The position numbers and the translations under genes are program-made. Of a stretch of DNA of 64,000 nucleotides, positions 1 to 10,609 are shown in pieces; within the stretch, counting starts at the first letter, position 1; each line of letters opens with the position of its first letter. A model generated the notes under the pieces. The model ran no database searches. It worked only from the letters and a program-made list of their open reading frames with translations, and had not been told where the DNA came from. The stretch covers positions 2,730,001-2,794,000 of the forward strand of contig NC_051105.1 of NCBI RefSeq assembly GCF_901709675.1. Direction: 5' to 3'. Source of the DNA: Syngnathus acus (Eukaryota > Chordata > Actinopteri > Syngnathiformes > Syngnathidae).

Positions 1-80
1 TTATTGTTGCGTTTGTGGAATATTAATTAAGCAGAAAAATTCACCCATTTTATACATCTTAGAGGCCGGCCATTGAAAAT
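1..80 (+). repeat. Unclassified interspersed repeat, copy 1 (cut by window start)
   Basis: Seen: 'gtttgtggaatatt', 'cagaaaaattcacccatttt' and 'ggccggccattgaaaat' align, with gaps, to 7121-7210 in the same orientation. The left end lies outside the window. Confidence 0.45.
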
Positions 81-1107
81 ATTCAAACCTGTTCTCAGTA
101 TGCTGCTTTCCTACGGCATGGCAAACGGCGACAACAATAACAATCCTTCATTTACTTGTGTACCTAATGAAAGTGTCCAGTCGTAGATCGGCCTCAATGA
201 CATATTTTACGTGTTGTAACTTGCATGTTAATGAGTTGCGTGATCGTATCGCCACGGTAACATAGCATGTGTGGATACCGGCCGGCACACGTTTGTGTGT
301 GTTTGCAGCCGGCCTATTGTAACCTATTGTACGACAAGCTTTGTTTATCGGAGGAGTTGGCTGATCCAATCCGGCCTCGGTGGTATGAATAAACGCAGAT
401 GTCAACCTTTTCACAGTGACTCTGACCTTGTCCACTCGTTGGTAATGAAAACGGTTGTCTTTTGTTTCACATTGAATACTAACCTCCGTGCCTCATAGGG
501 GAACAAAAGCCTTACTTCACATTCAACCTGTGAGGCAGATGAGGTCAGATAAAACCAAAGCATGATCATGTGAATCCATTTTTATTTTTTTTATTTATTA
601 TTTTCCTTGGTAAGTGAAATCAAAATGCATTCATAATGGTAAAAGTGAAATCAAATGATCTGAAAATAATTGCTCAACATAATTCTCCTGGTCTTGTCCA
701 GCCACTTGTTTTGCAGTGGTCAGAGGCATCAAACATAAATCAGCAATGTATTAGGGACCCAAACGATTCAGTTATTTATAGACCAGTAGCATAATTTGAT
801 TCAAATAAATTGACCATAAATAAGTCACATTATTGTCAGTTGTCTGTCATAATGGCGTTTAGAGGAAAGGCCTGCATCTGCTGGTGTGGCGCTCCACCCA
901 GCTTGGTAGAAACTGGTCAGCCTTGCGCCTTACTTTTAGTTCCAGGATCTCAAAGTTCCAAGAAGCATCAAACCTCATAGGTGGAAATACAACTATGGGC
1001 TCACTCTACAAGTGCAACTTGACAAGAAGGCTCTTTCAAGAGTGTGCTATTTGAGAAAGTTGTGAAGTGAGGAGGATTACGATCACCTTCTGACCCGCCT
1101 CAGGCAC

Positions 1108-1138
1108 TCACACACGCACGCACGCACGCACACGCACA
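1108..1138. repeat. (CACG)n/(CA)n microsatellite
   Basis: Seen: alternating CACGCACG units in the middle of non-coding sequence. Confidence 0.85.
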
Positions 1139-3016
1139 GGATGGAATGACAGCCTGTCCAACAATTCAACTTGGAAGCTGCCGCCATTGTTGCATCTATA
1201 GAAAAAGCATCAAGGTCTTCTTCTTCTTCTGGTGTGTTGGTTCTTTCTTTCTCTTTTGAACGCATGGAATCAATCAAGCACTCACTCTCACACACACTCT
1301 CTCGTACATACAGGAGACTCGCTTCCTGCTATTCAGCGGCCGACGATCATTTAGACTTGACGTGCATTGTGGAAAACTGAGCTCTTTTCTTCTCCTCTTT
1401 CTCCCCTCTGCCTTTCTCTCTTTCAACTGTCTGTCATTAATGTCCGCAATCTCGCGGTGGCGGCGGAGGAGAAGAAAGCCGTGAGCGAGGGATGAATTGA
1501 TGGGATGGGAGGATAAGCACTCAGTGTCCTTTTCTTTAAAGATTTGTTATTGTACAGTACTGTCTCCCAGTCATTTTTGGGGTGGCTCTTTCCGTCTGAA
1601 AGCTCGTCCACGTGCTCTTTTGTACGGCGAAGCAATAAGGCCCCATTGAATGCGGCTGAATGGACCTGCCATCCTTAGGGGCTGAGAGGCCTGAGGACTC
1701 CTATTCTTTAGCACCCCCCCAATCTAATTGGAGCTGAAATGAAATGGATGTTTCTTATGAAAATAGGCTTTGTTTGGCCGCGAGGCTGGTAATTCATAAA
1801 CAATAAGCAGGGCCCCATTGTGCGGATAATAATATATTCATGCTGCTGGAGATGGGGAGAAGGCAAAGGGAAGGCTGAGGGATATATAAGGACGTGAGGC
1901 GGCAGTGGCGGCGGCGGCAGGGATGGCGAGCGCAAGGGACGACCAAATGGGACCAAATTGGTAATAGCGGGGTCAGGGCGGACCGTTCATCAGAAGAAAA
2001 GTGCCGGAAAGGAGATGATGGGAGATGAAAAAAAAGAGGCGAGGCGGAGAAAGTGTGCATACAAGGAGTCCATCGGGAGTGAGCGGGAATCGGAGGGGAG
2101 GGGGGGGGGACCACAGGTGATGCTTGGCTCCGTCCACTTGCTCGCTCACAGTTTACTGACTGCTTCCCGACTCCATATGTCCTCTGACTGGATTTCCCCT
2201 CCCTCAAGCTCTGTGGGATTCTTACTAAACAAGGAAGGAAACATCGAGGAATCGTTCTCCCCACCCTTTAACTCCAGGACACTAATTGGGGAGCTCGTCG
2301 TTTGAACTTTAGACTTTTTAAAAGTAAAGGTCAAAACTCATGGTGAGTAATCTAGGGATGGCACGTTTCGGCTGTGCATGTATTGTGTGTGTGTGTGTGT
2401 TGTCTCTGGAATGAGTGAAACTTTTGTTGCATGTATGTGAAAACACACGAGTCATCTAATGCCACTAAAGACTACAAAAGTATTTTTTTTATTTATAAAT
2501 CACTTTTAAGCCCTGTTTGTGTGATACGTGAAATGTAATATTGTGTATTATGTAGTTGTATTTATAATGTACAATAGACTGTTTGAAATTGAAAGCATTT
2601 TATTGTTGATTAACGTTGGCATTCACGCAGCCACGGAAAATAGCTGTCAGTTTTCCCTTTTCTCCCCACGTTTCATCTCACGATGGGCGCTTGAATATTT
2701 AAAGGTGCGCCTGATGCAATGTTGACTTTCCCCCTCTAGATGTCAGCATTTATCAACACATTTCATTACTTACAATCGGCTTCAGACTCCCTTTAAATAC
2801 AGTGGAAAGTCCACGTATCTAATAGTTTTTTTTTTTAAATAAGATAATCATGAATACAAATTTTTTTAATTTACTGATGCTACTTAATATTTTAAATGTT
2901 TATGAATTGGATACTGTAAAATGCCTCACTCCGGTAAAAGTTGTGTATCATATATGATCTGAATTGTACTGGTTCCTACCACGAGATGGCAATGACACAT
3001 AATGGAACACGTTCCA

Positions 3017-3044
3017 GTGTGTGTGTGTGTGTGTGTGTGTGTGT
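3017..3044. repeat. (GT)14 microsatellite
   Basis: Seen: a clean GT run. Confidence 0.95.
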
Positions 3045-3359
3045 CCATATGTTTAACCTGCAGTCTTTCACTGCCAGTAAAGTGTCAGCGCAATTGTCAG
3101 TGGCGTACGCACTCCCTCCTTCTCCCGGGGTTCTTTGTTTGTGTTTATTTGCAAGGCGCTAAAGTGGCTGCTGGCGGTGCTGGTCACTACAAGTGGCTGG
3201 CACTGGGCGCCCGCTAATCAGGCTGTGGGCAAACTTGGGTGGCGGCGCTCCGAATGGGTTTGCTGGTTGAAGATTATCCCGAAATTATCCACGAATTATC
3301 CCTCTAGAATTACGCCATTCCAGTCAGGCCTTGTCCATCTGTGGGAGCAGGAGTTTTTG

Positions 3360-3385
3360 GTGTGTGTGTGTGTGTGTGTGTGTGT
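3360..3385. repeat. (GT)13 microsatellite
   Basis: Seen: a clean GT run about 315 bases after the previous one. Confidence 0.95.
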
Positions 3386-4265
3386 CATGATTCTGGCAGC
3401 ATTGGTGCATTGGATGTAATGGAGCATGTTAATCCACATCAAACAACTATTAGCAGCTGAAATCGCTCAAATTACGACAGTTTCACAAAATCAATATTTT
3501 GGATATTTTTCACTTCTTTCTCCGAATGGCAAAAAAAAAAAGCAAATCATATATTAAAATGTGAAACGTTCTATTGGTTGATACGAACCATGTTGCTACT
3601 GTGCCATTATTTTCCTCCGAGATTTGTTTGAAAAGCGGCACAGTTTTGGAGCAATTTTCGAGCGCATCATTAAAGTGATTTCTCCCATGCTGTCAGCGTC
3701 TGGGCAGGAAATCGTGGCGACTGCTCACCACTTTTGCGCCACCGACCTGCAACATGCTGCTTGTATAGCTGCGCTAAGCCTCTCCGCGGTAAGTGTTCAC
3801 TAAACAGGTCACCGAATTGCCCCTTCGGACTCAAACGGAGCGATTTTCCGACTGGGAACACAAAATATCCTCCTTATTTATCGCCGACTACCAGCAGCTG
3901 AATTTAGTTACCCAACGTGCACGCAAATGCTCGTGCACGAGATCGAAAGCTGGCAAACAAGTGTTGTTCATCTGGAGAAAAATGTATTTGTCGCGACGTT
4001 TACTTGTGTCCTCCGAGGATTCACCTTGGCTGAGGTATGTTGACCTCCGCTGCCATAGATGGGGCTTCTTTACAAAATTAACAATCAGGCTCGATCAAAA
4101 CAAACTGCGACTATGGCAAAACGTGAGTTCGGCCGGATTGACCCTGCATGGTTCACTTGAAGTGCCCCATTTCTGGAACTCAATCCTAAATTCACCCTTT
4201 GAGGGTTAGTTATATTTGGTATGAATTTTTGATGACGTTTTAGAATCAGCAGATTGGTCAGAATA

Positions 4266-4441
4266 CAGTGATCCCTCGCTACTTCGCGTTTCGTTTATCG
4301 CGGCTTCACTACATCGCGGATTGTTTTTTCCAAATTAAAAAAACATTTAAAAGTCAAAATAAAACTTCTAAATTGAGGAAACAGAAGATCATTTTCGCGT
4401 GTTAGCACGATCACGAATTAGCATCTTTCCGCTGCCCAGTA

Positions 4442-4445
<4 letters not shown>
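4266..4445 (+). mobile_element. Tigger-like MITE, 3'-truncated copy
   Basis: Seen: the sequence matches the left part of the element at 57397 almost base for base for the first 115 bases (CAGTGATCCCTCGCTACTTCG start, TA before it). It then has an internal deletion and matches again up to 'gcccagtactt', where the (TA)n tract begins. The right terminal repeat is missing. Confidence 0.75.

Positions 4446-4511
<66 letters not shown>
4446..4511. repeat. (TA)n microsatellite
   Basis: Seen: about 33 TA units directly abut the foldback element. The tract replaces the 3' end of the Tigger-like MITE to its left. A shorter (TA)n run continues on the other side at 4810-4842. Confidence 0.95.
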
Positions 4512-4514
<3 letters not shown>

Positions 4515-4806
4515 TACCGTTCAAAAGTTTGGGGTCACAAAATTGTTTGGGTGACCCCAAACTTTTGAACGGTAGTGTATATATTTATTTAGATAATTAT
4601 TTATAGATTATATATATAATCTTCTGTGTAAAAAATCTTATAATATATATGTATACTTATATTCACAGATTATATATAATCTTATACAAATATAAGATAA
4701 TTTATAATATTTAATTCATAATATTTTATTATAATAATATTTACACTACCGTTCAAAAGTTTGGGGTCACCCAAACAATTTTGTGACCCCAAACTTTTGA
4801 ACGGTA

Positions 4807-4809
<3 letters not shown>
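4512..4809 (+). mobile_element. Foldback MITE with nested palindromic ends, copy 1
   Basis: Seen: 298 bases flanked by TA on both sides. Each end is a 66-base palindrome (4512-4577 and 4744-4809) made of a 27-base arm (CACTACCGTTCAAAAGTTTG then GGGTCAC), a 12-base loop and the reversed arm. The two 66-mers are also reverse complements of each other. The 166-base core is almost pure A/T. Known/inferred: the arm matches, from memory, the terminal repeats of a fish Tc1-type transposon, so transposition in trans by a Tc1 transposase is likely. Copy 1 has T for C at its third base. It sits inside a (TA)n tract. Confidence 0.85.
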
Positions 4810-4842
<33 letters not shown>

Positions 4843-4847
<5 letters not shown>

Positions 4848-7059
4848 TATATTTTTCTTTCCATATTCACTGTAGATAAAGAAGCTAATAATCACCCACT
4901 GCTAGCATTTCAAACAGTCGTTTAGACACCCATGTTTTTTTTTTTATAAATTAGAAATGTGTGGAAAAGTTTCTCATTCTTTATTTTTGATGAATTTCTG
5001 ATTTTCCTTTATTTCTGAAACATTAGTTGACAGTTTCATTGAATCCACCTCATTGATGGAACTTAAAATTTCAGGGTACTGTTTATATTGCAGGTGAGGT
5101 CCTCTGTTTATAACGGTACAGCTGTCCAGATTACAAAAGGCATGCAGTGAAGTAGTTTGCACATCGCTGCTCAAGTCCCCAGCTCACGCTCAGGTATTAT
5201 TTATTTATTTATTTTGCTTTTGAATGTCATCGACTCTTTTATTTGTAAACGCTTTTAAATGTTGTACGTTTTATTATGTGAAGCACGCTGAAGTTACCTT
5301 GTGTATGAAATGCGCTACATACAGGAAATACAATTGCTTTGCCTTGCCGCCGCACTCACTCTTTTTCATTTGACATGCAAATGAAATCAAATATATGAAT
5401 GAAAATATTTGCTGTAACTGGGATTTAATAGTGATAACTGTAGTGTAGGTTAGTGACATATAACAGATAATAGAAAAATACTCAAAGGCGCATATTTATT
5501 TGATCCAACTTCTATTACTGCGGCATATTGAGAAGCTGAAGACTGCTCAATGTGTGATATATCCTTCAGTCTGAATTGGCATGCACCCCAGAAAGAGTAG
5601 CACAATGTCCATTGAATAGAAGTAAATATGTAGCAAAACATTTTATTTTCTTGACATCCTAATGATGTCGATACTGTTCTTTTTCCCAAAGTACAATATT
5701 ATAGGCTGCTATTTGAATGATTTTTTTTGGGGGGGGGGGGCAAAGAGTATTTCCATTCATTGTAATGAGGAAAGACGATTGGAATCTCGAAACACCACAG
5801 TCCTCCTTGTACCTTCTTCCGTTCGTGCGGGGCGGCGAAAACCCGACAAGAACAACGGACTCCGCAACCAAAGCCTTTATAAGGTGTCCTAATAGTCAGT
5901 AAGAAAAAAAATCCACTGTTGACATTTTTTATGTCCATCTTATGAATCCACTTTTAGGTGGAGTTCTCGAGCATCATAAAAGAATTGTTACAGAGAAATG
6001 ACAACAGATGATAATAATTATGCCGTGAGGCCACATGGGGGCGAGCAAGGTGAGGCACACTGACAAGGCAGAGAGAGAGAGAGAGAGAGAGAGTGCAAAG
6101 GTTAAGTGCTCATTTTTGGGGGACACTGTACTTTCTGCAGGGCCTCGATCCCTCACCTGTAGTGCAGCGCAGGGAAGTGTAAATAAAAAGTGTCAGCAAG
6201 AGAAATGGGGGAGAAAAAGGCTGAAGCGGCTTGTGAGGTCTCAAGGTGAGAACGTAAGAGCTAAAAAAAAATGGACTTGGGGGAGGAGTATTTGCCTTTG
6301 GCTGATGGTGAACAATTGGACACACGAGGAGGTGCGCACACACCCTTGAACCGCCAACTGAAATGGACTTTCCCACACGCACACTGCCACACACTTGCAC
6401 ACACTTAGCGCTACAGTCCCAGCAGGCTATGAACTTCAATGCAGCTGTTGCCATGGTGATATGCCGAGTTTCTGACCCCCCGACTCCATTTTTCCTGCCG
6501 TTTGGGCTATTGAAAGAGATGATTGACAAGTGTCCAAATGTCAGACGACCCAGGCCGGCCACACAGATGGGGAATGACGGAGGTGGGGAAGTGGGGTGGC
6601 TGTGGAGGGCATTTCATGCTACTTTTCATTCACAGGGAAGGGAAGCCGCTGTTTGTGTACGTGCGTTTGTCTCATCGCAAAATTAGATATGCCTGCACAG
6701 CTGAATGAGATCCAGAATGACAAATGACAAAGATAATAGTGCTCTCTTTTGCTTGACTCTGACACAGTATCAATTTAACTATACATTTGCTGCAGTTAAA
6801 CTAGTTTTAGTTTTTAATTTCCAAGATAGACTATGGGAATACATTGTAAGCAACCATAGATTAGTATCTGCATTATATTTACCAATTTAGTTATTTTTAG
6901 AATGCATTTTTTGTACGGCAGAAACTCGAAAAATGTCTTCCACTGCTTTGTTTTTGTCAATGTCTTTGTTTATTTTTTTTACAATTGTTTCAACAATTGC
7001 AATTTTTTTAATGGTTAAATATGAAATTGCTTTTAAATCAAGTGAGGCATTTTCATTAC
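4843..7059. other. Intergenic, no gene seen
   Basis: Unique-looking AT-rich DNA. It holds a T8 then G12 run at 5721-5740 and the (AG)12 tract. Open frames here are short and lack protein-like composition. Confidence 0.6.
6070..6093. repeat. (AG)12 microsatellite
   Basis: Seen: a clean AG run. Confidence 0.95.
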
Positions 7060-7290
7060 AATAAAATGTTATGGCTGCACCCCCAATAGTCGAAACAGGA
7101 AGGGCATTCTTATCCATATCGCATTTGTGGAATATGAAATAATCAGCAAAATCCACCCGTTTTTAGCCATCTCAGGAGTGGCCATTTTCCCACCTGCTGG
7201 CCAATGAAAATGACGTCAAAGTTGCTCAGGGCTCAGGTAACGTCCATCATGGATCACCTGTTTTCTGGGTTTGGTCATGTGACCTTCACT
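7060..7290 (+). repeat. Unclassified interspersed repeat, copy 2
   Basis: Seen: 'gcatttgtggaatatgaaat', 'cagcaaaatccacccg' and 'ggagtggccattttcccacc' match the window start. Further on 'gttgctcagggctcaggtaa' and 'ggtcatgtgacc' are words I recall from a common teleost repeat. The piece 7065-7105 ('gctgcacccccaatagtcga') resembles 29025-29050. No coding. Confidence 0.5.
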
Positions 7291-7415
7291 AGCTGAGCCC
7301 TACGGCTTCGGAACAACTGTCTAGATCTCCACAAACCGTGACAATAACCATATTCTTAATAATATCTCTCATGAGATTGTGCCAGTGGTACCTAATGTTA
7401 TGGCTACTTGTAAGT

Positions 7416-7447
7416 GCGCACACGCACACACGCACACGCACACACGC

Positions 7448-7479
<32 letters not shown>

Positions 7480-7480
7480 G
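7416..7480. repeat. (CA)n/(CG)n microsatellite
   Basis: Seen: 65 bases of CA with interspersed CG steps, an alternating purine-pyrimidine tract able to adopt Z-DNA. Confidence 0.95.
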
Positions 7481-8001
7481 AACGAGCACGAGCATGTATT
7501 CACAAAGGAGCCTTACAAATGAAGGTCTTTTGTTTAGCAGACAGGGTCATATATATTTGCTGTGTGCTGATAACACATTGAGTGAAAATCTAAGCTTACT
7601 TTTTTAGTGCTTTCTCTATGCCCGACTCCATGTGAATGAATCCAATTATGACCCACATTAAATACTGTTTGAATGAATATTGTTGGAAGGCTTGTTTTTA
7701 TGTAGTTTTTGGAAAAAGAAAAAAAAAAATCCTCACCTGGGCTTTGAACACTCGCTCTCTTTCTCTCTCTCGCTGTGTCATTGTGTGCGAGCTTGAAGGG
7801 ATCGTTTTTATCTTGATCATCCACAGCAACACATTAACCTCTCCTCTCTTATCTCTGCACTGGTCATTAGTGGCAAAACCCTCAACGTCCTATTGACAAG
7901 AGACACACAAACTCGCCTCTGTCCGTGTGTGTGGTGTGAGTTATCGCGGGTGACATGCGGTTTGAGATCTGCTGAGCTAGTGATCCGAACCGATAACATT
8001 A

Positions 8002-8019
8002 TGTGTGTGTGTGTGTGTA
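8002..8019. repeat. (TG)9 microsatellite
   Basis: Seen: a clean TG run. Confidence 0.9.
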
Positions 8020-8929
8020 TGTGTACAGCATTAATAATTCTTGTTGAATGTGATGTGCTTTTTATTTGGCGTTTGAAGTGGAAACAATTCTTTTCATACC
8101 ACGGCCGTGCATAAGATTTATGTCTGTTCATGTATTTACAGCTGGATGATATTATTGATGCTTCTTGCAAAGGCATAAAGTACTCAGGAGCATCCCTGAA
8201 CTGATGCTCGGCTATTTCTGCCTGTGTTTGTGTGTGCACGTGTTGGTGGGGGGGATGTTGCCTATTCAAGAGGCGGTGGCGGCGACATTATTTGGCAGAA
8301 GTGTGGAATTTAAAAAAAAAAAAAAAAGGCTGCTACCTGCCTGTGTGTTTTGAATGTGTGGTGACTATCACACTCCAATAACATGATATCACAAAATTGC
8401 ATCAAGTGAGAAACCCAATTTTATCATGGCTTAATTTTTACTCAGCATCATTTTAGTATTTTATGCTGTTTACGCTTTTTATGTTATTAATTGTCTTTAT
8501 TTTGGGATGTCAAACAGTAATTTAGATTGGAATAACTAAAATATACATGATTGACAAGAATTTGAGTTCATATAACAAAGCAAGCAAGCTGTTTGCGCCA
8601 AAACAATTTACTGAGCTTTTACTACAACTTGTTGGGGGACAATACAAAGTACCATTAGTTATGTATACTAGTGTTTCTTTGTTAAAAATGCAGAAAAAAC
8701 AATTTTCACATGAGAAAATTCATTATAATTTGCTGAGTTATCCAGCTTAATAGTATTGAAGTTTTGGGTTCAGTCAACTTTTTGGAGTGTAAAAATGGTT
8801 ACAATGTTATAGTTTTGTTTTATACAAAAAAAAGAAAAACCCTCTAGCATAAAAATCTGTTGATGAAGAATTTTGTCAAATCAATTATAGATGAATGCTT
8901 TCTTGAAGATTTTGAACTAAAACGGACAA

Positions 8930-9098
8930 ATGTTAACACCCATGGACACGTTTGAGTCCTTCATGAACCTAATATGCATGGTTTTGGGCAGCACGGGGGA
9001 GAACATGCAGACGCCACGCAGTCAGGTTGGAGCTAAGATTTGAATCCATAACCTCTTGACAACGAGACAGACACTAACTACTAGGACTCCATCCTGCT
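8930..9098 (-). mobile_element. tRNA-headed SINE, minus strand
   Basis: Seen on the minus strand: a tRNA-like head with 'tagtagttagtgtctgtc' as A-box region (9083-9062) and a B-box-like GGATTCAAATC (9047-9037). These are followed by 'gcatgttctccc' and 'aaaaccatgcatattaggtt'. Known: this order is a widespread fish interspersed repeat. The tail is missing. Confidence 0.6.
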
Positions 9099-9617
9099 TG
9101 TTTATTGCATCTAAAATGATTTGAAATTGCTTGTTTTTTAGGGGGCTGGGTTTTTGCAGATCCTTACTGAAACGCACCGCAAGCATTAGCAACATGGATG
9201 CCATCAGAAAGGAGCCATTTTACAAAAGCACAGTTGCTGTTTCTTTGCAACTTGTTCAAAAAGTGTTAAATAAGAGACAACATGAGGCGAAATAATTTTC
9301 AAGAGTTTTCTGTATGACAAGAAAGTAAGGCAATCACCGAGGCCGTTGCGGAAGGTTAGAAAGTGGTGATTTATCAACATGCTGGAGACTTTTGACCTGA
9401 GGTATCTGCTTCCAATCCGAAAATATTTTGCAGAGGTCACTTTTGACTCACCTGTATAACTCAATATAATAAAGACCGAACGAAAACTGGAGGAGGGATG
9501 GGGATGGGGGGGCTATAGACATGAAGCAGCTGAGCCTTGCAGTTTATTGGCTCGTACATTTACATGTTGAGCAGTTTATAAAAACATTTGAAACAAAATT
9601 GTGCATTCTGTGAGTGG

Positions 9618-9720
9618 GTGGCGACCAGTCCTGGGTGTTGTCTGTCTCTCGCCCAAAGTGATCGGCTTCAGCACACCTGTGACATTGATGAGGATAGGCA
9701 GTTTGGAAAATTGATGGAAA
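9618..9720 (+). mobile_element. SINE tail fragment
   Basis: Seen: 'ggcgaccagtcctgggtgt', 'ctcgcccaaagtgatcggct', 'atgaggataggcagtttgga' and 'ttgatgg', a decayed 3' part of the same repeat whose head lies on the minus strand at 8930-9098. Confidence 0.55.
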
Positions 9721-10029
9721 GAACATATGTTTTGACAAAAAAAAGGTTTTTCAAGGGGAATAATCTGTAATAAAAACAGTATTTATTTATGATAGTTCTG
9801 TGGAAACTGATGCTCATGAAAATACTCCCTACAAAAATTAATTCAATTAATTGTTTTGAATAATGTGATTTTTTTTTTTTTTCCTTTTATTATACTAAGT
9901 GCAGGAATAAGAAATCAATTTTAAGTCTGACGATTTATAAAGTAATAGTGATCCCCTAGTGTTGCACTTGCGATTATTTTTGTTCTAATCTTATTTACAA
10001 TAAACAATGCGATCTTGATTTGATTAATG

Positions 10030-10340
10030 CCAAAAATCGGGCCCGCGGGCCAAATCCAGCCCGTGTCTTAATTTAGACCGGCCCGAAGCATCGTGTCATA
10101 AAATCAATAATATGCGGCCCGCTTTGCACCGTCGCGGGGACCTGCGCCGCGGAGCGCGCCATAGAAATAAAACGCGTCCAAACGCGAACGCACACATAAG
10201 CGATCGCTCATGATCGGGTGTGCGCGCGTTTCCCCTGTCCCTATCGAGTTCACGCAGGTGTCCGTTCGCAAGATAATCAGTGACACAGACGCTTCCTCAT
10301 TCAAATGTCCGCACACCAAGGACTAAGGCGACGCTAAAAT
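10030..10340. mobile_element. hAT-like fragment
   Basis: Seen: 'gggcccgcgggccaaatccagcccg' type sequence (10039-10063) and 'gcggcccgc' (10113), then a GC-rich CpG-bearing stretch to about 10340 unlike its AT-rich surroundings. The composition and opening words fit a decayed hAT element. No transposase is recognisable. Borders are approximate. Confidence 0.45.
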
Positions 10341-10545
10341 GAGAGACGTTGCAAGTGACGCTGCACAGGAAAAGGCCAAATAACCCACGGGCGACTGGTA
10401 AGAGCTGTCTCCTCACTACTAATGCTACAAAAAACACTGCGAGTCTGCGTCGCCCACTCACAGTGATTGCAAACAATAACAAAATGATGGATCATTATTT
10501 TGTGATTATGAAGTATTTTGTTGTGTATAAAGTTACAATACAACC

Positions 10546-10606
10546 TTTCAATATATGTATTTTATCTAGTTTGTTTAACAAACTAGATAAAATACATGTA
10601 TTGAAA
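10546..10606. repeat. 61-bp near-perfect palindrome
   Basis: Seen: two 30-base arms (10546-10575 and 10577-10606) around one central T, with a single mismatch. The inner 21 bases of each arm (10555-10575 and 10577-10597) are exact reverse complements, containing TTATCTAGTTTGTT and its mirror. It can extrude a cruciform or, if transcribed, form a strong hairpin. No transposon terminal repeats were recognised around it. Confidence 0.9.
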
Positions 10607-10609
10607 AAT

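Larger units (their letters stand above)
81..4263. other. Intergenic, no gene seen
   Basis: AT-rich DNA with three microsatellites and a purine-rich stretch at about 1990-2110 (ending in a run of ten G). A longest frame of about 156 codons on the minus strand (1794-2264) is Pro/Ser low-complexity and not believable. The stretch 3595-4260 has balanced composition and no recognised repeat, but no splice-supported exon. Confidence 0.6.
7291..8929. other. Intergenic, no gene seen
   Basis: Two microsatellites and poly-A runs. Frames crossing the CA tract give His/Thr or Val/Cys repeats only. Confidence 0.6.

Noticed and set aside
1794-2264. 156-codon minus-strand frame
   Set aside because: Pro/Ser/Arg low-complexity translation of a purine-rich tract; no domain, no conserved-looking pattern.
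6110-6562. 150-codon minus-strand frame
   Set aside because: Composition follows C/T-rich stretches; no recognisable domain.
7817-8269. 150-codon minus-strand frame
   Set aside because: Crosses a TG microsatellite (His/Thr run) and has no protein-like structure.
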